A stretch of DNA of 64,000 bases from Paraburkholderia sp. DHOC27 (GCF_003429005.1 NZ_QVQV01000002.1:62001-126000); one strand, 5' to 3'; counted from the stretch's first letter, positions 6,683 to 16,254 are shown. Notes: generated from the sequence alone by a model not told the origin. Translations and numbers: made by a program.

Positions 6683-8616
6683 GCGTGCCCTCGTCTCCCG
6701 TGTCTCTGGACGCCGCGTCGCAGGCGCATCAACTGATGTTGCAGGGCGCGGCCTGTTATCAGGCCGGCCAGCGTGAGCAGGCCCACGCGCTCTGCAAGGA
6801 AGCGTTGCGGATCGCGCCGCGCTGTTTCGAGGCACTGCTGTTGCTGGCGTTTATCGCGCTGCATGACGGCGATCCGCACGCGTCCATTGAGTGGATCAAC
6901 CAGGCCATCGCGCTTAACGATCGCCATGCGGACGCGTATTTTCTTCGCGGTGAGGCCGAGCAGCGGCTCGGGCACTATCAGGCTGCTGCAGCGAGCTATG
7001 ACACCGTGCTCGCGCTCAACCCCGCGTACGCCGAGGCGTTGAATAATCGCGGTAACGTGCATCTTTCGCTCGGCCTTCTCGAGCGGGCATTGGAAAGTTT
7101 CGCTCGCGCCATTGCCTTGAAACCGGTGCAGGCGTCCTTCCATAACAACCAGGGGTTAGCGTTCAAGGCGCTGGGGCAGCATGACCGCGCCATTGCCTGC
7201 TTCGAGCGTACGCTCGACCTGCAGCACGATTACGGCCTCGCGTATTTCAATCGAGGTCTTTCGCTCTTCGCCGTCGGCAAGTTTGCCGAAGCGGCCGCGA
7301 GCCACGCCAAAGCGCTGAGTGTGATGCCGGATCACGCGGCGTCGCATTGGGGCCTAGCGGACGCCCTGCGCGCGCTGGGCGAGTACGAAGCCGCACTGGC
7401 TTCCTACGATCGTGCGCTTTCGCTCGATCCCGGCAACGCAGATGTCCTCAACAATCGCGGCCTCGCGCTGCATTACTCGGGTGCGCATGCGCTTGCGTTA
7501 GCGGACTACGACGCAGCGCTCCACCTGAATCCGCATCATGCAGATGCCTTTTGTAATCGCGGCATGGCGCTCGATGCGCTAGGGCGTCACCACGACGCCC
7601 TCACCGCCTACGACGCCGCGCTCGCGCTCACGCCCGAGCATGCGGTGGCGCAATTCAACCGCGCGCTTTGTCATCTCACGCTAGGCAACTATGAAGATGG
7701 TTGGCGCGCATACGAATCACGCTGGAAAACCGAGCAACTTCGCACGTCTCGGTTGCGTTGCGTGCAGCCGCTCTGGACCGGCAAGGAAGCGCTGCATGGC
7801 AAGCGCATTCTGCTGCACGCGGAACAAGGACTCGGCGATAGCCTGCAATTCTGCCGCTATATCCCGCTGGTGAGCGCGCTGGGCGCACAGGTGTTCGTGC
7901 AGGTTCAGGCCCCGCTGGTCTCGCTGCTTCAACAGATGGACGGTGTGGCGCAAGTGATTGCACAAGGCGAGCCGTTGCCCGCGTTCGATCTGCACTGCCC
8001 GTTGATGAGCTTGCCCCTGGCGTTCGGAACCACGCTCGATTCGATTCCGCGCCCTTCGCGTTACCTCTCGCCATCGCAGGCCCTTTCTGATGTATGGGCT
8101 GAGCCACTCGGCCCGCGTGGCTTGCCTCGCGTCGGCCTGGTCTGGGCCGGCGCACCGCATGTTTCGTGCGCCGTGCAGCGGCCGGTCGATCAACGACGCT
8201 CCATCCCACTGGAAAAATTCGCGGCATTGCGCGGCCTCGACGCGCAGTTCTACAGCCTGCAAAAAGGCGCGGCCGCAGTCGCACAGTTACGCGCGCTGGA
8301 AAGTGGCAAATGGGGCGGGCCGCCCCTCGTCGATCTCACCGCCAGTCTGAACGACTTCGAAGACACCGCCGCGCTGATCGATCAACTCGATCTGGTGATC
8401 TCCGTGGATACCTCAGTGGCACACCTGGCGGGCGCGCTCGGCAAGTCCGTGTGGCTGCTCAATCGCTTCGACACGTGCTGGCGCTGGTTGAATGCCGGCG
8501 ATCATAGTCCGTGGTACCCGTCCATGCAGATTTTCCGTCAGCGGGCGGCTGGCGAATGGGACGATGTCATCGCCCGTGTCTACGCGCAATTGCAGCGCTT
8601 CGTCGCAGACGCTTGA
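6679..8616 (+). CDS. TPR-repeat protein with C-terminal glycosyltransferase-like domain
   Basis: A protein of up to 645 residues. The first about 330 residues are tandem TPR units with the W/L/G/Y/A/F/A/P pattern, for example NNRGNVHLSLGLLERALESF and FCNRGMALDALGRHHDALTAY. After a hinge (GNYEDGWRAYESRWK) comes a GT-B-like domain: ILLHAEQGLGDSLQFCRYIP, then VGLVWAG, and LVISVDTSVAHLAGALG, the donor-side motif of heptosyltransferase-like (GT9) folds. Its likely role is protein or glycan glycosylation. The start is uncertain: a TTG overlaps the porin stop (TTGA), a GTG follows at 6684, and an ATG at 6736 is in frame. None has a good ribosome binding site, so coupling to porin translation is possible. 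Confidence 0.82.
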   Translation: MSVPSSPVSLDAASQAHQLMLQGAACYQAGQREQAHALCKEALRIAPRCFEALLLLAFIALHDGDPHASIEWINQAIALNDRHADAYFLRGEAEQRLGHYQAAAASYDTVLALNPAYAEALNNRGNVHLSLGLLERALESFARAIALKPVQASFHNNQGLAFKALGQHDRAIACFERTLDLQHDYGLAYFNRGLSLFAVGKFAEAAASHAKALSVMPDHAASHWGLADALRALGEYEAALASYDRALSLDPGNADVLNNRGLALHYSGAHALALADYDAALHLNPHHADAFCNRGMALDALGRHHDALTAYDAALALTPEHAVAQFNRALCHLTLGNYEDGWRAYESRWKTEQLRTSRLRCVQPLWTGKEALHGKRILLHAEQGLGDSLQFCRYIPLVSALGAQVFVQVQAPLVSLLQQMDGVAQVIAQGEPLPAFDLHCPLMSLPLAFGTTLDSIPRPSRYLSPSQALSDVWAEPLGPRGLPRVGLVWAGAPHVSCAVQRPVDQRRSIPLEKFAALRGLDAQFYSLQKGAAAVAQLRALESGKWGGPPLVDLTASLNDFEDTAALIDQLDLVISVDTSVAHLAGALGKSVWLLNRFDTCWRWLNAGDHSPWYPSMQIFRQRAAGEWDDVIARVYAQLQRFVADA

Positions 8617-8621
8617 ACGCT

Positions 8622-11600
8622 TCAATACACATCCCGCACATAGCGCTTGTCACGCGCCAGGCGGTTCACGTACTCGGCGGCCCGCTCTTCGCTCATGCCG
8701 CCGTGTGTCGCCACCGCGGCTTTCAGCGCTGCATCGACATCCTTCGCCATGCGGCTCGCGTCACCGCAAACATAGAAGTACGCGCCCTCTTCGAGCCATG
8801 CCCACAATTGCGCCCCCTGCTCGCGCATGCGGTCCTGCACGTAGACCTTCTCGGCCTGATCGCGTGAAAAGGCCAGATCGAGCCGCGTGAGCAAGCCGTT
8901 TGCGTGCATCGTCTCCAGTTCGTCGCGGTAGTAAAAGTCCGTGGCGCGATGTTGCTCGCCGAACAACAACCAGTTGCGTCCCGTGTCGCCGCGCGCCTGG
9001 CGTTCATGCAAAAAGCCCCTGAAGGGCGCAACGCCCGTGCCCGGTCCCACCATGATCATGGGCGCGGCGCCGCTGCGCGGTGGCCGGAAATGAGTGGACT
9101 TCTGCACGAACACAGGCACGCTCACGTCACCGGCGCGATCTGCGAGAAACGTGGACGACACGCCTTTACGCTGACGCCGGCCGTTGTTGTAGCGAACCGC
9201 GGCCACCGTCAGATGCACTTCGCCTTCATGCGCCTTGGGGCTCGACGCGATCGAGTAGAGCCGTGGCTGCAGGCGCTTCAGCGTGCCAAGCAATTCCGGC
9301 GCGGACAGATGTGCGGGAAACTCATGCAGCACGTCGGCTAACTGCTGGCCCCACAGCCATTTCTTCAGGTCGGCCTTGCGCTCTTCGGTGAGCAAAGTGC
9401 CGAGCGCGCCATTGGTGCTGCGCGCTGCAATCAACGCCAATGCTTCGACACTGGGACGGGCAATTTCATAGTGCTTGCTGAGTGCATCGGAGAGCGGCAT
9501 GTCACCCACGCCGCTCACGTTGACCACCGTTTCCGTAGCGAGCCCGCTCAAACCGATCAGTTCGTCGACGAGTTCAGGACAGTTGCTCGGCCACACGCCG
9601 AGCGCATCGCCCGCTTCGTATTCGAGGCCGGAATCGGCGGTGGACAGCGAAAAATAGCGCGTGTCTTTGGTCGCGCCTTGCTTGTTCAGCCGCAGATTCG
9701 TCACGAGACGTGAAGCGGCGGGACGCGCTTTGGTGGGGAATGCGGTGGGCGATGCCACGGTCACGGCTGCGGCCGATGCACCATGCGACGTGCCCGGCGT
9801 CCGCGCCGGCAGCACAGCGGGAATCATCCCTTCGGCAGGCACTTCGTGCAGCGCTGCGTCCTCTTCCTTGATGCGCGCAATGACGCGTTCGAGCCAGGCA
9901 TCGGCGGCGGGCTGAAAATCGGTGTCGCAATCCTGACGTGGCAACAAACGCTGCGCGCCCTGCTCCGCGAGACGCGCGTCGAGAGTGCGGCCGTGTCCGC
10001 AGAACTCATCGTAATTGCGATCGCCAAACGCCAGCACGGCATAACGCAGATCGTCGAGACGCGGCGCATTCGCTGCCTTCAGCGAGGTCCAGAAACCCAT
10101 GCCGTTGTCGGGGGCGTCACCATCGCCGAAGGTGCTCGTCATCAACAGCACGTATTGCGCTTTGGCGAGCGTAGCAACGTCGTAATCCTCCATGCAGGCC
10201 GTGCGGATTTCGAAACCGGACTCCAGCAACTGCATGGCATATCGCTCGGTCAGCGATTCGATGTTGCCAGTTTGCGAGGCCCACAGCAGCAAAACCTTCG
10301 GACGTGTGTGAGCAATCCGTACTGTCGATGCCGCGACGCTTTCCGTCGTCAATGACGATGCTGAAGCCACGCTGGCCGAGGCACGGCTATAGAGCCCCGC
10401 GAGCATCCCATCGAACCAGAGCCGCGTGCTGGCTGCCAGCGGCGCGGACAACGGCATGACCGGCACACCGTCCAGGGTGGCATCGTTTGAGCGCAGCGCG
10501 CTGATAAAGCCTGATACATAGGCCTTTTCTGCTTCGTTGAGAACCGGCGCGGGCTGCGCCGGCATGCCGAGTAAGGTGGCGAGCGCGTCGATGCGGGACA
10601 TAACCGTTTCCTGATGCGAACCGGCGGACGCTGCATGAAATGCCGCCACCGGTTGGGGGTCTACCTGCGCTGCGATCGTAGTGAGGTCGTCCAGCACCGC
10701 AAGCGGTTCGGGCGCGACGCGGCTCAGCGCGACCGCGCAGAATTTGAGTTCGGGCTGCTGCGAGATCGGATCGACGGCGTCGCTCGTCACCGCATTGATG
10801 CAGAGGTCCTCGCCGAATACGTCGTTCCAGTGCATCGGCGCAAAGCACGAACCGGCCCGCACCCGATCGGTCACGACGGCCGGCAAAATCGCGCGGCCGC
10901 GGCGTGAGCGCACTTCGACGCGATCCTTGGCCTCGATGCCAAGCGCCGCAGCGTCTTCCGGATGAATCTCGACGAACGGCCGCGGATTCAGCTTGTTGAG
11001 CATCGCGACCTTGCCCGTCTTCGTCATGGTGTGCCATTGATGCTGCAGGCGTCCCGTGTTCAGCACGATGGGAAACTCGCGCACAGGCATCTCCGCCGGA
11101 TCCACGTGCGGGCGCGCGAAGAAAATCGCTTTGCCGGATGCGGTCGGAAATGTCAGCGCCGGGCGCACACCGTCGGGCGTTTCCCTGAGCGTTTGACTCA
11201 CGCCATCGTTCAGATAACGCAGCGGATTGCGGTCAAGTTGAGCGTCCGGCGCATCCGGCGATTCCGGTGAATTCGGTGCACAAGGCCATTGCAACGGCGT
11301 GTCGCGCAGACGTGCATAGCTTGCGCCGCGCAGGTCGTAGCCGGTCCTGGGGTTCGTCGCACGCGTGATCTCGGCGAAAACCTCTTCCGCCGACTCATAA
11401 CTGAACGCATCCGCGAAACCCATTGCGCAAGCGACGCGCGCGATGATCTGCCAGTCGGGCAGCGCCGCGCCTGCCGGTTCGATGGCCTTTTGCATGAGCG
11501 TCAGATTGCGCTCGGAGTTGATCATCACGCCTTCGGCCTCGGCCCACAATGCGCCGGGCAGCAGGACATCCGCGTAGCGATTGGTTTCCGTGTCGAGAAA

Positions 11601-12899
11601 CGCGTCCTGCGCGATGACGAGTTCTGCCGCCTGCAAGCCGGCAATGACGTTCTGCCGGTTCGCGACGCTCGCGACCGGGTTGGTACAGATGATCCAGCAT
11701 GCCTTGATGGCGCCGCCCGCCATGCGTGTGAACAGGTCGATGGTGCCCTGCCCGCTTTCGGCGCGCAGCGTGCCAGGCGCGATGCCCCACAGGTCTTCGA
11801 CAAAAGCCCGATCTTCCGCGACCAGCACGGAGCGCTGACCCGGCAGGCCCGGCCCCATGTAACCCATTTCGCGGCCGCCCATCGCGTTGGGTTGGCCCGT
11901 GAGCGAAAACGGTCCGCTGCCAGGGCGACATATTTTGCCGGTGGCAAGGTGCAGATTGCAGATGGCGTTGGTATTCCACGTACCGTGTGTGCTCTGGTTC
12001 AGGCCCATCGTCCAGCAGCTCATCCACTCGGGCGCATTGCCGATCCATTGTGCAGCAGTACGAATCGACTCTTCCGACAAGCCCGTTATAGCGGCGACCT
12101 TGTCGGGCGAGTAGTCGTCGAGAAACGCGGGCATTGCGTCCCAGCCTTCGGTGTACGTCGCGATGAAATCCGCATCCGTGTGGCCGTTTTTGTGCAGCAG
12201 ATGCAGCAGGCCGTTCAGCAATGCCAGGTCGGTGCCCGGTTTGATCTGCAGGAACAGGTCGGATTTCTCGGCGGTGGTGTTGCGGCGCGGGTCCACCACG
12301 ATCAGTTTGGCACCGGCCTTCACGCGGTCCATCATGCGCAGATACAGGATCGGATGACAGTCGGCCATGTTGGCGCCGATCACGAAGAACACGTCGGCCT
12401 TGTCGAAATCCTGATAGGAACCCGGCGGGCCATCCGCGCCCAGCGAGAGCTTGTAGCCGCTGCCCGCGCTCGCCATGCACAGGCGCGAATTCGATTCGAT
12501 CTGATTGGTGCGGACAAAGCCCTTGGCGAGCTTGTTGACGAGATACTGTGCCTCGATGGACATCTGCCCGGAAACGTAAAACGACAACGCGTCGGGACCG
12601 TGTGTATCGAGCAACGCGCGCAGCCGCCGGCCGGTGTTGGCGATGGCTTCGTCCACCGGCAGCGGCAACGGATCGCTATGACGTTCGCGGCGCTGAAACG
12701 CGCCTTCGAGACGCCCCGACTTGCGCAGCGCGACGTGTGCCGATGAGCCCTTGGTGCACAGCCGTCCAAAGTTGGTGGGATGCTCCTTGTCGCCGGAGAT
12801 CTTCACCACCTGGCCGTCTTCGACTTGCAGCACCATGCCGCAGCCCACGCCGCAGTAGGGGCACACCGTCTTCACGCTGGCGCTGCCCGTGCCGTTCAT
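8622..12899 (-). CDS. nasA: assimilatory nitrate reductase fused to sulfite-reductase-type flavoprotein
   Basis: A 1425-residue fusion. The N-terminus carries a [4Fe-4S] motif (Cys13, Cys16, Cys20, Cys48) and a molybdopterin oxidoreductase region with SNSRLCMASAG, then a molydopterin-binding end domain up to about residue 760. From about residue 866 there is a flavodoxin domain (LLWASQTGNIESLTERY). A CysJ-like FAD domain (RLYSIASSP) follows, then an NAD(P) domain with GPGTGVAPFRGFL and the typical C-terminus RYVRDVY. It should reduce nitrate to nitrite in the cytoplasm using NAD(P)H through its own flavoprotein tail, so no separate reductase subunit is needed. The start overlaps the nirD stop (ATGA, 12896-12899). 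It is the last gene of nirB-nirD-nasA. Confidence 0.95.
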   Translation of the reverse strand: MNGTGSASVKTVCPYCGVGCGMVLQVEDGQVVKISGDKEHPTNFGRLCTKGSSAHVALRKSGRLEGAFQRRERHSDPLPLPVDEAIANTGRRLRALLDTHGPDALSFYVSGQMSIEAQYLVNKLAKGFVRTNQIESNSRLCMASAGSGYKLSLGADGPPGSYQDFDKADVFFVIGANMADCHPILYLRMMDRVKAGAKLIVVDPRRNTTAEKSDLFLQIKPGTDLALLNGLLHLLHKNGHTDADFIATYTEGWDAMPAFLDDYSPDKVAAITGLSEESIRTAAQWIGNAPEWMSCWTMGLNQSTHGTWNTNAICNLHLATGKICRPGSGPFSLTGQPNAMGGREMGYMGPGLPGQRSVLVAEDRAFVEDLWGIAPGTLRAESGQGTIDLFTRMAGGAIKACWIICTNPVASVANRQNVIAGLQAAELVIAQDAFLDTETNRYADVLLPGALWAEAEGVMINSERNLTLMQKAIEPAGAALPDWQIIARVACAMGFADAFSYESAEEVFAEITRATNPRTGYDLRGASYARLRDTPLQWPCAPNSPESPDAPDAQLDRNPLRYLNDGVSQTLRETPDGVRPALTFPTASGKAIFFARPHVDPAEMPVREFPIVLNTGRLQHQWHTMTKTGKVAMLNKLNPRPFVEIHPEDAAALGIEAKDRVEVRSRRGRAILPAVVTDRVRAGSCFAPMHWNDVFGEDLCINAVTSDAVDPISQQPELKFCAVALSRVAPEPLAVLDDLTTIAAQVDPQPVAAFHAASAGSHQETVMSRIDALATLLGMPAQPAPVLNEAEKAYVSGFISALRSNDATLDGVPVMPLSAPLAASTRLWFDGMLAGLYSRASASVASASSLTTESVAASTVRIAHTRPKVLLLWASQTGNIESLTERYAMQLLESGFEIRTACMEDYDVATLAKAQYVLLMTSTFGDGDAPDNGMGFWTSLKAANAPRLDDLRYAVLAFGDRNYDEFCGHGRTLDARLAEQGAQRLLPRQDCDTDFQPAADAWLERVIARIKEEDAALHEVPAEGMIPAVLPARTPGTSHGASAAAVTVASPTAFPTKARPAASRLVTNLRLNKQGATKDTRYFSLSTADSGLEYEAGDALGVWPSNCPELVDELIGLSGLATETVVNVSGVGDMPLSDALSKHYEIARPSVEALALIAARSTNGALGTLLTEERKADLKKWLWGQQLADVLHEFPAHLSAPELLGTLKRLQPRLYSIASSPKAHEGEVHLTVAAVRYNNGRRQRKGVSSTFLADRAGDVSVPVFVQKSTHFRPPRSGAAPMIMVGPGTGVAPFRGFLHERQARGDTGRNWLLFGEQHRATDFYYRDELETMHANGLLTRLDLAFSRDQAEKVYVQDRMREQGAQLWAWLEEGAYFYVCGDASRMAKDVDAALKAAVATHGGMSEERAAEYVNRLARDKRYVRDVY

Positions 12900-13243
12900 G
12901 CCGCGATCCACACCTGTCCGTCCTTGACCTGCGCGGCAAACGCATGCACGGAGTGCTCCGGGGCTTCGAGACACTCGCCCGTACGCAGATCGAAATGCTG
13001 CTTGTAGATCGGCGAGGCGACCACGATACGTTCGCCGAGATTGCCGATCAAGCCGCGCGAGAGCACCGCCGCGTGCGAGCAGGGATCGTAGTTGTCGATC
13101 GCGTATACCTGCGGCTCCTCGGCCACGACGTTAAATACCGCGACCTGTCTGCCGTTGACGAGCGCGCACACGCCCGTGTTGGGCACGATGTCCTCGAGCG
13201 CACAGACCGGCACCCACGCGGGCGGAATTCGATCGTTGTTCAT
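12896..13243 (-). CDS. nirD: nitrite reductase (NADH) small subunit
   Basis: A 115-residue NirD protein with a Rieske-like fold: WVPVCALEDIVPNTGVCAL at the front and IVVASPIYKQHFDLRTGECLE near the end. As usual in NirD, the cluster-binding Cys-His pairs of true Rieske proteins are not kept. The ATG at 13243 is preceded by AGGAA and gives the normal family length; an upstream in-frame start would add 17 unlikely residues. It lies 47 bp after nirB and overlaps nasA by four bases. It works with NirB to reduce nitrite to ammonium. Confidence 0.93.
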   Translation of the reverse strand: MNNDRIPPAWVPVCALEDIVPNTGVCALVNGRQVAVFNVVAEEPQVYAIDNYDPCSHAAVLSRGLIGNLGERIVVASPIYKQHFDLRTGECLEAPEHSVHAFAAQVKDGQVWIAA

Positions 13244-13290
13244 GCTGGCTTCCTTGATTTTGCTGGCTTGATACGGTGACGACGCGACGC

Positions 13291-15840
13291 TCAAACGGTT
13301 TCGGCGACCACCGCAACCGGGAACGGCTTTGCGGCCTGCCGCTCTTCCGGCGTCGCGGGACGGATCTGACCGCGTTCCTCGACGAAGGTGACGTTCTCGT
13401 CGGTCTGTTCACTGTTGACGAAGTGACGGAAGCGCTTGCGGGTTTCCGGATCGGTCACGGCCTTCTTCCACTCGCATTCGTAGGTGTCGACCACCTGCTG
13501 CATCTCCGCTTCCAGTTCAGCCGCGAGTCCGAGCCTGTCGTTCACCACGACATCGATCAGGTATTCCAGACCGCCTTCGAGGTTGTCGCGCCATACGCTG
13601 GTGCGTTGCAGACGGTCAGCGGTGCGCACGTAAAACATCAGCACGCGGTCGATGTAACGCACCAGCGTGTCGCGGTCCAGATCCGCGGCCAGCAGTTCCG
13701 CGTGACGCGGCTTCATGCCGCCATTGCCGCACACGTAGAGATTCCAGCCCTTTTCCGTGGCGATGATGCCGATATCCTTGCCCTGCGCTTCCGCGCATTC
13801 ACGCGTGCAGCCCGACACGCCGAACTTGATCTTGTGTGGCGAACGCAGGCCCTTGTAGCGGTTTTCGAGTGCGACAGCGAGCCCGACGGAATCGCCCACA
13901 CCGTAGCGGCACCATGTCGAGCCGACGCACGACTTCACCGTGCGCAGCGATTTGCCATACGCGTGGCCCGATTCGAAGCCCGCGGCAATCAGTTCTTCCC
14001 AGATCAGCGGCAACTGATCGACGCGTGCGCCGAACAGATCGACGCGCTGACCGCCGGTGATCTTCGTATAGAGGCCGTACTTCTTCGCCACCTGGCCTAC
14101 CGCGATCAAGCCTTCCGGCGTTACTTCACCGCCCGGCATGCGCGGCACCACGGAATAGGTGCCGTCGCGCTGGATGTTGGCGAGGTAGTAATCGTTCGAA
14201 TCCTGCAGGCTGGCATGTTCTTTCTTCAGCACGAACTCGTTCCAGCACGACGCCAGAATGCTTGCCGTGACCGGCTTGCAGATATCGCAGCCCAGACCGC
14301 GCCCGTGTTTTTCGAGCAGTTCACTGAACGTCTTGATGCGCTCGACACGCACCATGTGATACAGCTCCTGACGCGAAAACGGGAAATGCTCGCAGACGTG
14401 GTTGTTGACCGCCATGCCCTGCTTCTTCATTTCGGCTTTCATCACCTGCGTGACGAGCGGCACGCAGCCGCCGCACGAGGTTCCCGCACAGGTGGTGCTC
14501 TTGAGTGCGCCGATACTCGTTGCACCGGCGCCGACCGCTGCGCAGATCGCCCCTTTGGAGACGTTGTTGCACGAGCAGATCTGCGCGGTATCGGGCAGCG
14601 CGTCGACGCCGAGGCCGGGTTTGGCCTTGCCGTCACCGGCGGGCAGAATGAGGAATTCCGGCGCCTCCGGCAGGTCGATGCGGTTCAACATCATTTGCAG
14701 CAAGGTGCCGTATTCTGTCGCGTCGCCCACCATCACCGCGCCGAGCAACTGCTTGCCGCATTCGGATACCACCAGCTTTTTGTAGACCTGTTTGCGTTCG
14801 TCGCTGAACTGGAAGGTGCGGCTGCCTGGCGTCTTGCCATGCGCATCGCCGATGCTCGCCACGTCCACGCCCATCAGCTTGAGCTTGGTGCTCATGTCGG
14901 CGCCAGCGAAGGCCGCTTCGTCGCCAAGCAGTTGCTTCGCCGTGATACGCGCCATGTCGTAGCCTGGCGCAACGAGGCCGTACACCATGCCATTCCATGC
15001 AGCGCATTCGCCGATGGCGTAGATGTCGGGGTCGCTGGTGCGGCAGGTATCGTCGATGGCGATGCCGCCGCGCGGGCCGAGATCGAGACCGCAGGCGCGC
15101 GCGATTTCATCACGTGGACGAATGCCGGCTGAGAACACGATCATGTCGGTGTCGAGATGCGAGCCGTCCGCGAATTGCATGCGGTGCGTGCCAGCTTCAC
15201 CGTCGACGATCTCCAGCGTCTGCTTGCCGGTATGCACCTGTACGCCAAGTTCTTCGATCTTGCTGCGCAGAATGCGGCCGCCGCCGTCATCCACCTGTAC
15301 GGCCATCAAACGCGGCGCGAATTCCACGACGTGCGCAGCGAGGCCCATATCGCGCAGCGCTTTCGCGCACTCGAGGCCGAGCAGACCACCGCCAACGACA
15401 ACGCCCGTCTTCGCCTGCGCGCCGCAGGCCTGCATGGCTTCGAGATCTTCGATGGTGCGGTAGACGAAGCAGTCGCGGCGGTCATTGCCCTTGATGGGTG
15501 GCACGAATGGCGACGAGCCGGTGGCGAGCACGAGCTTGTCGTAGGAGAGCGTTTCGCCAGTGGAGATGCTCACCGTGCGCGCGGCGCGGTCGATCGCGAT
15601 TGCCTTGGCATTCAGCTTTAGCAGGACGTTTTCGCGGTCGAAGAAACCTGGTTTGACAAGCGAGAGATCGGCGGCGGATTTGCCGGAAAAGAATTCGGAC
15701 AGGTGCACGCGGTCGTAAGCGGGGCGCGGTTCTTCGCATAGCACCGTGACGTGTAGCGCTGCGTGCGCCTGTTCGTCGTCCATCAGGCACTCCAGAAGCT
15801 TGTGGCCAACCATGCCGTGGCCAATCACCACTACGTTCAT
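13291..15840 (-). CDS. nirB: nitrite reductase (NADH) large subunit
   Basis: An 849-residue NirB. The N-terminal FAD motif VVIGHGMVGHKLLE and the NAD motif VVGGGLLGLECAKAL form the reductase part. A BFD-type [2Fe-2S] domain follows, with CSCNN and CAGTSCGGC around residues 420-460. The sirohaem/[4Fe-4S] sulfite/nitrite reductase part has CVGSTWC and CTREC near residues 637-680. It catalyses the six-electron reduction of nitrite to ammonium in the cytoplasm. The ATG at 15840 follows AGGAAAG at suitable spacing and starts directly at the FAD strand. It is the first gene of the operon and has a leader with a sigma-54 promoter and terminator. Confidence 0.96.
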   Translation of the reverse strand: MNVVVIGHGMVGHKLLECLMDDEQAHAALHVTVLCEEPRPAYDRVHLSEFFSGKSAADLSLVKPGFFDRENVLLKLNAKAIAIDRAARTVSISTGETLSYDKLVLATGSSPFVPPIKGNDRRDCFVYRTIEDLEAMQACGAQAKTGVVVGGGLLGLECAKALRDMGLAAHVVEFAPRLMAVQVDDGGGRILRSKIEELGVQVHTGKQTLEIVDGEAGTHRMQFADGSHLDTDMIVFSAGIRPRDEIARACGLDLGPRGGIAIDDTCRTSDPDIYAIGECAAWNGMVYGLVAPGYDMARITAKQLLGDEAAFAGADMSTKLKLMGVDVASIGDAHGKTPGSRTFQFSDERKQVYKKLVVSECGKQLLGAVMVGDATEYGTLLQMMLNRIDLPEAPEFLILPAGDGKAKPGLGVDALPDTAQICSCNNVSKGAICAAVGAGATSIGALKSTTCAGTSCGGCVPLVTQVMKAEMKKQGMAVNNHVCEHFPFSRQELYHMVRVERIKTFSELLEKHGRGLGCDICKPVTASILASCWNEFVLKKEHASLQDSNDYYLANIQRDGTYSVVPRMPGGEVTPEGLIAVGQVAKKYGLYTKITGGQRVDLFGARVDQLPLIWEELIAAGFESGHAYGKSLRTVKSCVGSTWCRYGVGDSVGLAVALENRYKGLRSPHKIKFGVSGCTRECAEAQGKDIGIIATEKGWNLYVCGNGGMKPRHAELLAADLDRDTLVRYIDRVLMFYVRTADRLQRTSVWRDNLEGGLEYLIDVVVNDRLGLAAELEAEMQQVVDTYECEWKKAVTDPETRKRFRHFVNSEQTDENVTFVEERGQIRPATPEERQAAKPFPVAVVAETV

Positions 15841-15908
15841 GATGTTCTTTCCTTCCTGGGAGGCTGTTGGATTTGACATTGCTGTGGGCTCTGCGCTTTT
15901 CGTTCGGC

Positions 15909-16050
15909 AAATAAAAAGCGTCCCGTTGCGGTCCAGTCGTTTTTCGTTGACTGGATGCTCGGGGACGCCGTTGTCCTTTGGTGATGCTGTGTTGCTGCTG
16001 GCTGTTGCTGTTTGTTGCTTGCGCTTGCGCGCGTGGATCGTCGTTGATCC
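15909..16050 (-). promoter_or_regulatory. ANTAR-type antitermination leader of nirBD-nasA
   Basis: On the minus strand, hairpin P1 is GGATC-AACGAC-GATCC (16035-16050) and hairpin P2 is GGAC-AACGGC-GTCC (15963-15976). Both hexaloops have A at position 1 and G at position 4, the ANTAR-domain RNA recognition pattern described for NasR-type antiterminators. The 3' arm of P2 is also the 5' arm of a long terminator hairpin (15909-15969; GCGTCCC/GGGACGC outside, CCAGTC/GACTGG inside, then TTTTTATTT). P2 and the terminator are therefore mutually exclusive. The ANTAR protein (NasR or NasT) is not in this window. Confidence 0.8.
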
Positions 16051-16069
16051 GGTTGGTCGTGTTTGTTAA

Positions 16070-16085
16070 TGCAAGGGGTGTGCCA
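16070..16085 (-). promoter_or_regulatory. sigma-54 promoter of nirBD-nasA
   Basis: The minus strand reads TGGCACACCCCTTGCA, a perfect match to the sigma-54 -24/-12 consensus (TGGCAC-N5-TTGCA) with GG and GC ten bases apart. The start of transcription would be near 16058, just before the first leader hairpin. Confidence 0.85.
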
Positions 16086-16182
16086 GTTACCTCAGTTTGT
16101 GTTGAGGCTCGGTGTGGATTGCGTTAGGCGGTATTGACCGCGGTTTGCAGGCGGTTTTTGTGATGCTGTTTGATGCGCGATG

Positions 16183-16218
16183 GCACTTGAGTGGTGCCCC
16201 GGGGCACCTGGTTCGTGC
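16183..16218. promoter_or_regulatory. two NtrC-like enhancer sites upstream of nirB
   Basis: Two elements fit the NtrC pattern GCACY-N5-RGTGC: GCACT-TGAGT-GGTGC (16183-16197, perfect) and GCACC-TGGTT-CGTGC (16204-16218, one mismatch). Their centres are 21 bp apart, two helical turns, and they lie about 100-145 bp upstream of the sigma-54 promoter. This is the usual arrangement for NtrC hexamer activation. The stretch 16193-16208 is also a perfect palindrome that joins the two. Confidence 0.6.
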
Positions 16219-16238
16219 GCTTTGTCTTTACCTCGGAT

Positions 16239-16254
16239 ATCGGACTAGTCCGAT
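16239..16254. promoter_or_regulatory. 16-bp palindrome between nirB and the PAAR cassette
   Basis: ATCGGACTAGTCCGAT is a perfect palindrome. It lies about 155 bp upstream of the nirB sigma-54 promoter and about 110 bp before the small ORF that leads the PAAR cassette, so it could serve either side. The regulator is unknown. Other than this and the nirB control sites, 15841-16365 holds no gene I can support. Confidence 0.35.

Noticed and set aside
11289..12746. A 485-codon plus-strand open frame opposite nasA
   Set aside because: It is antisense to a well-supported enzyme and has an Arg/His-rich, non-protein-like composition.
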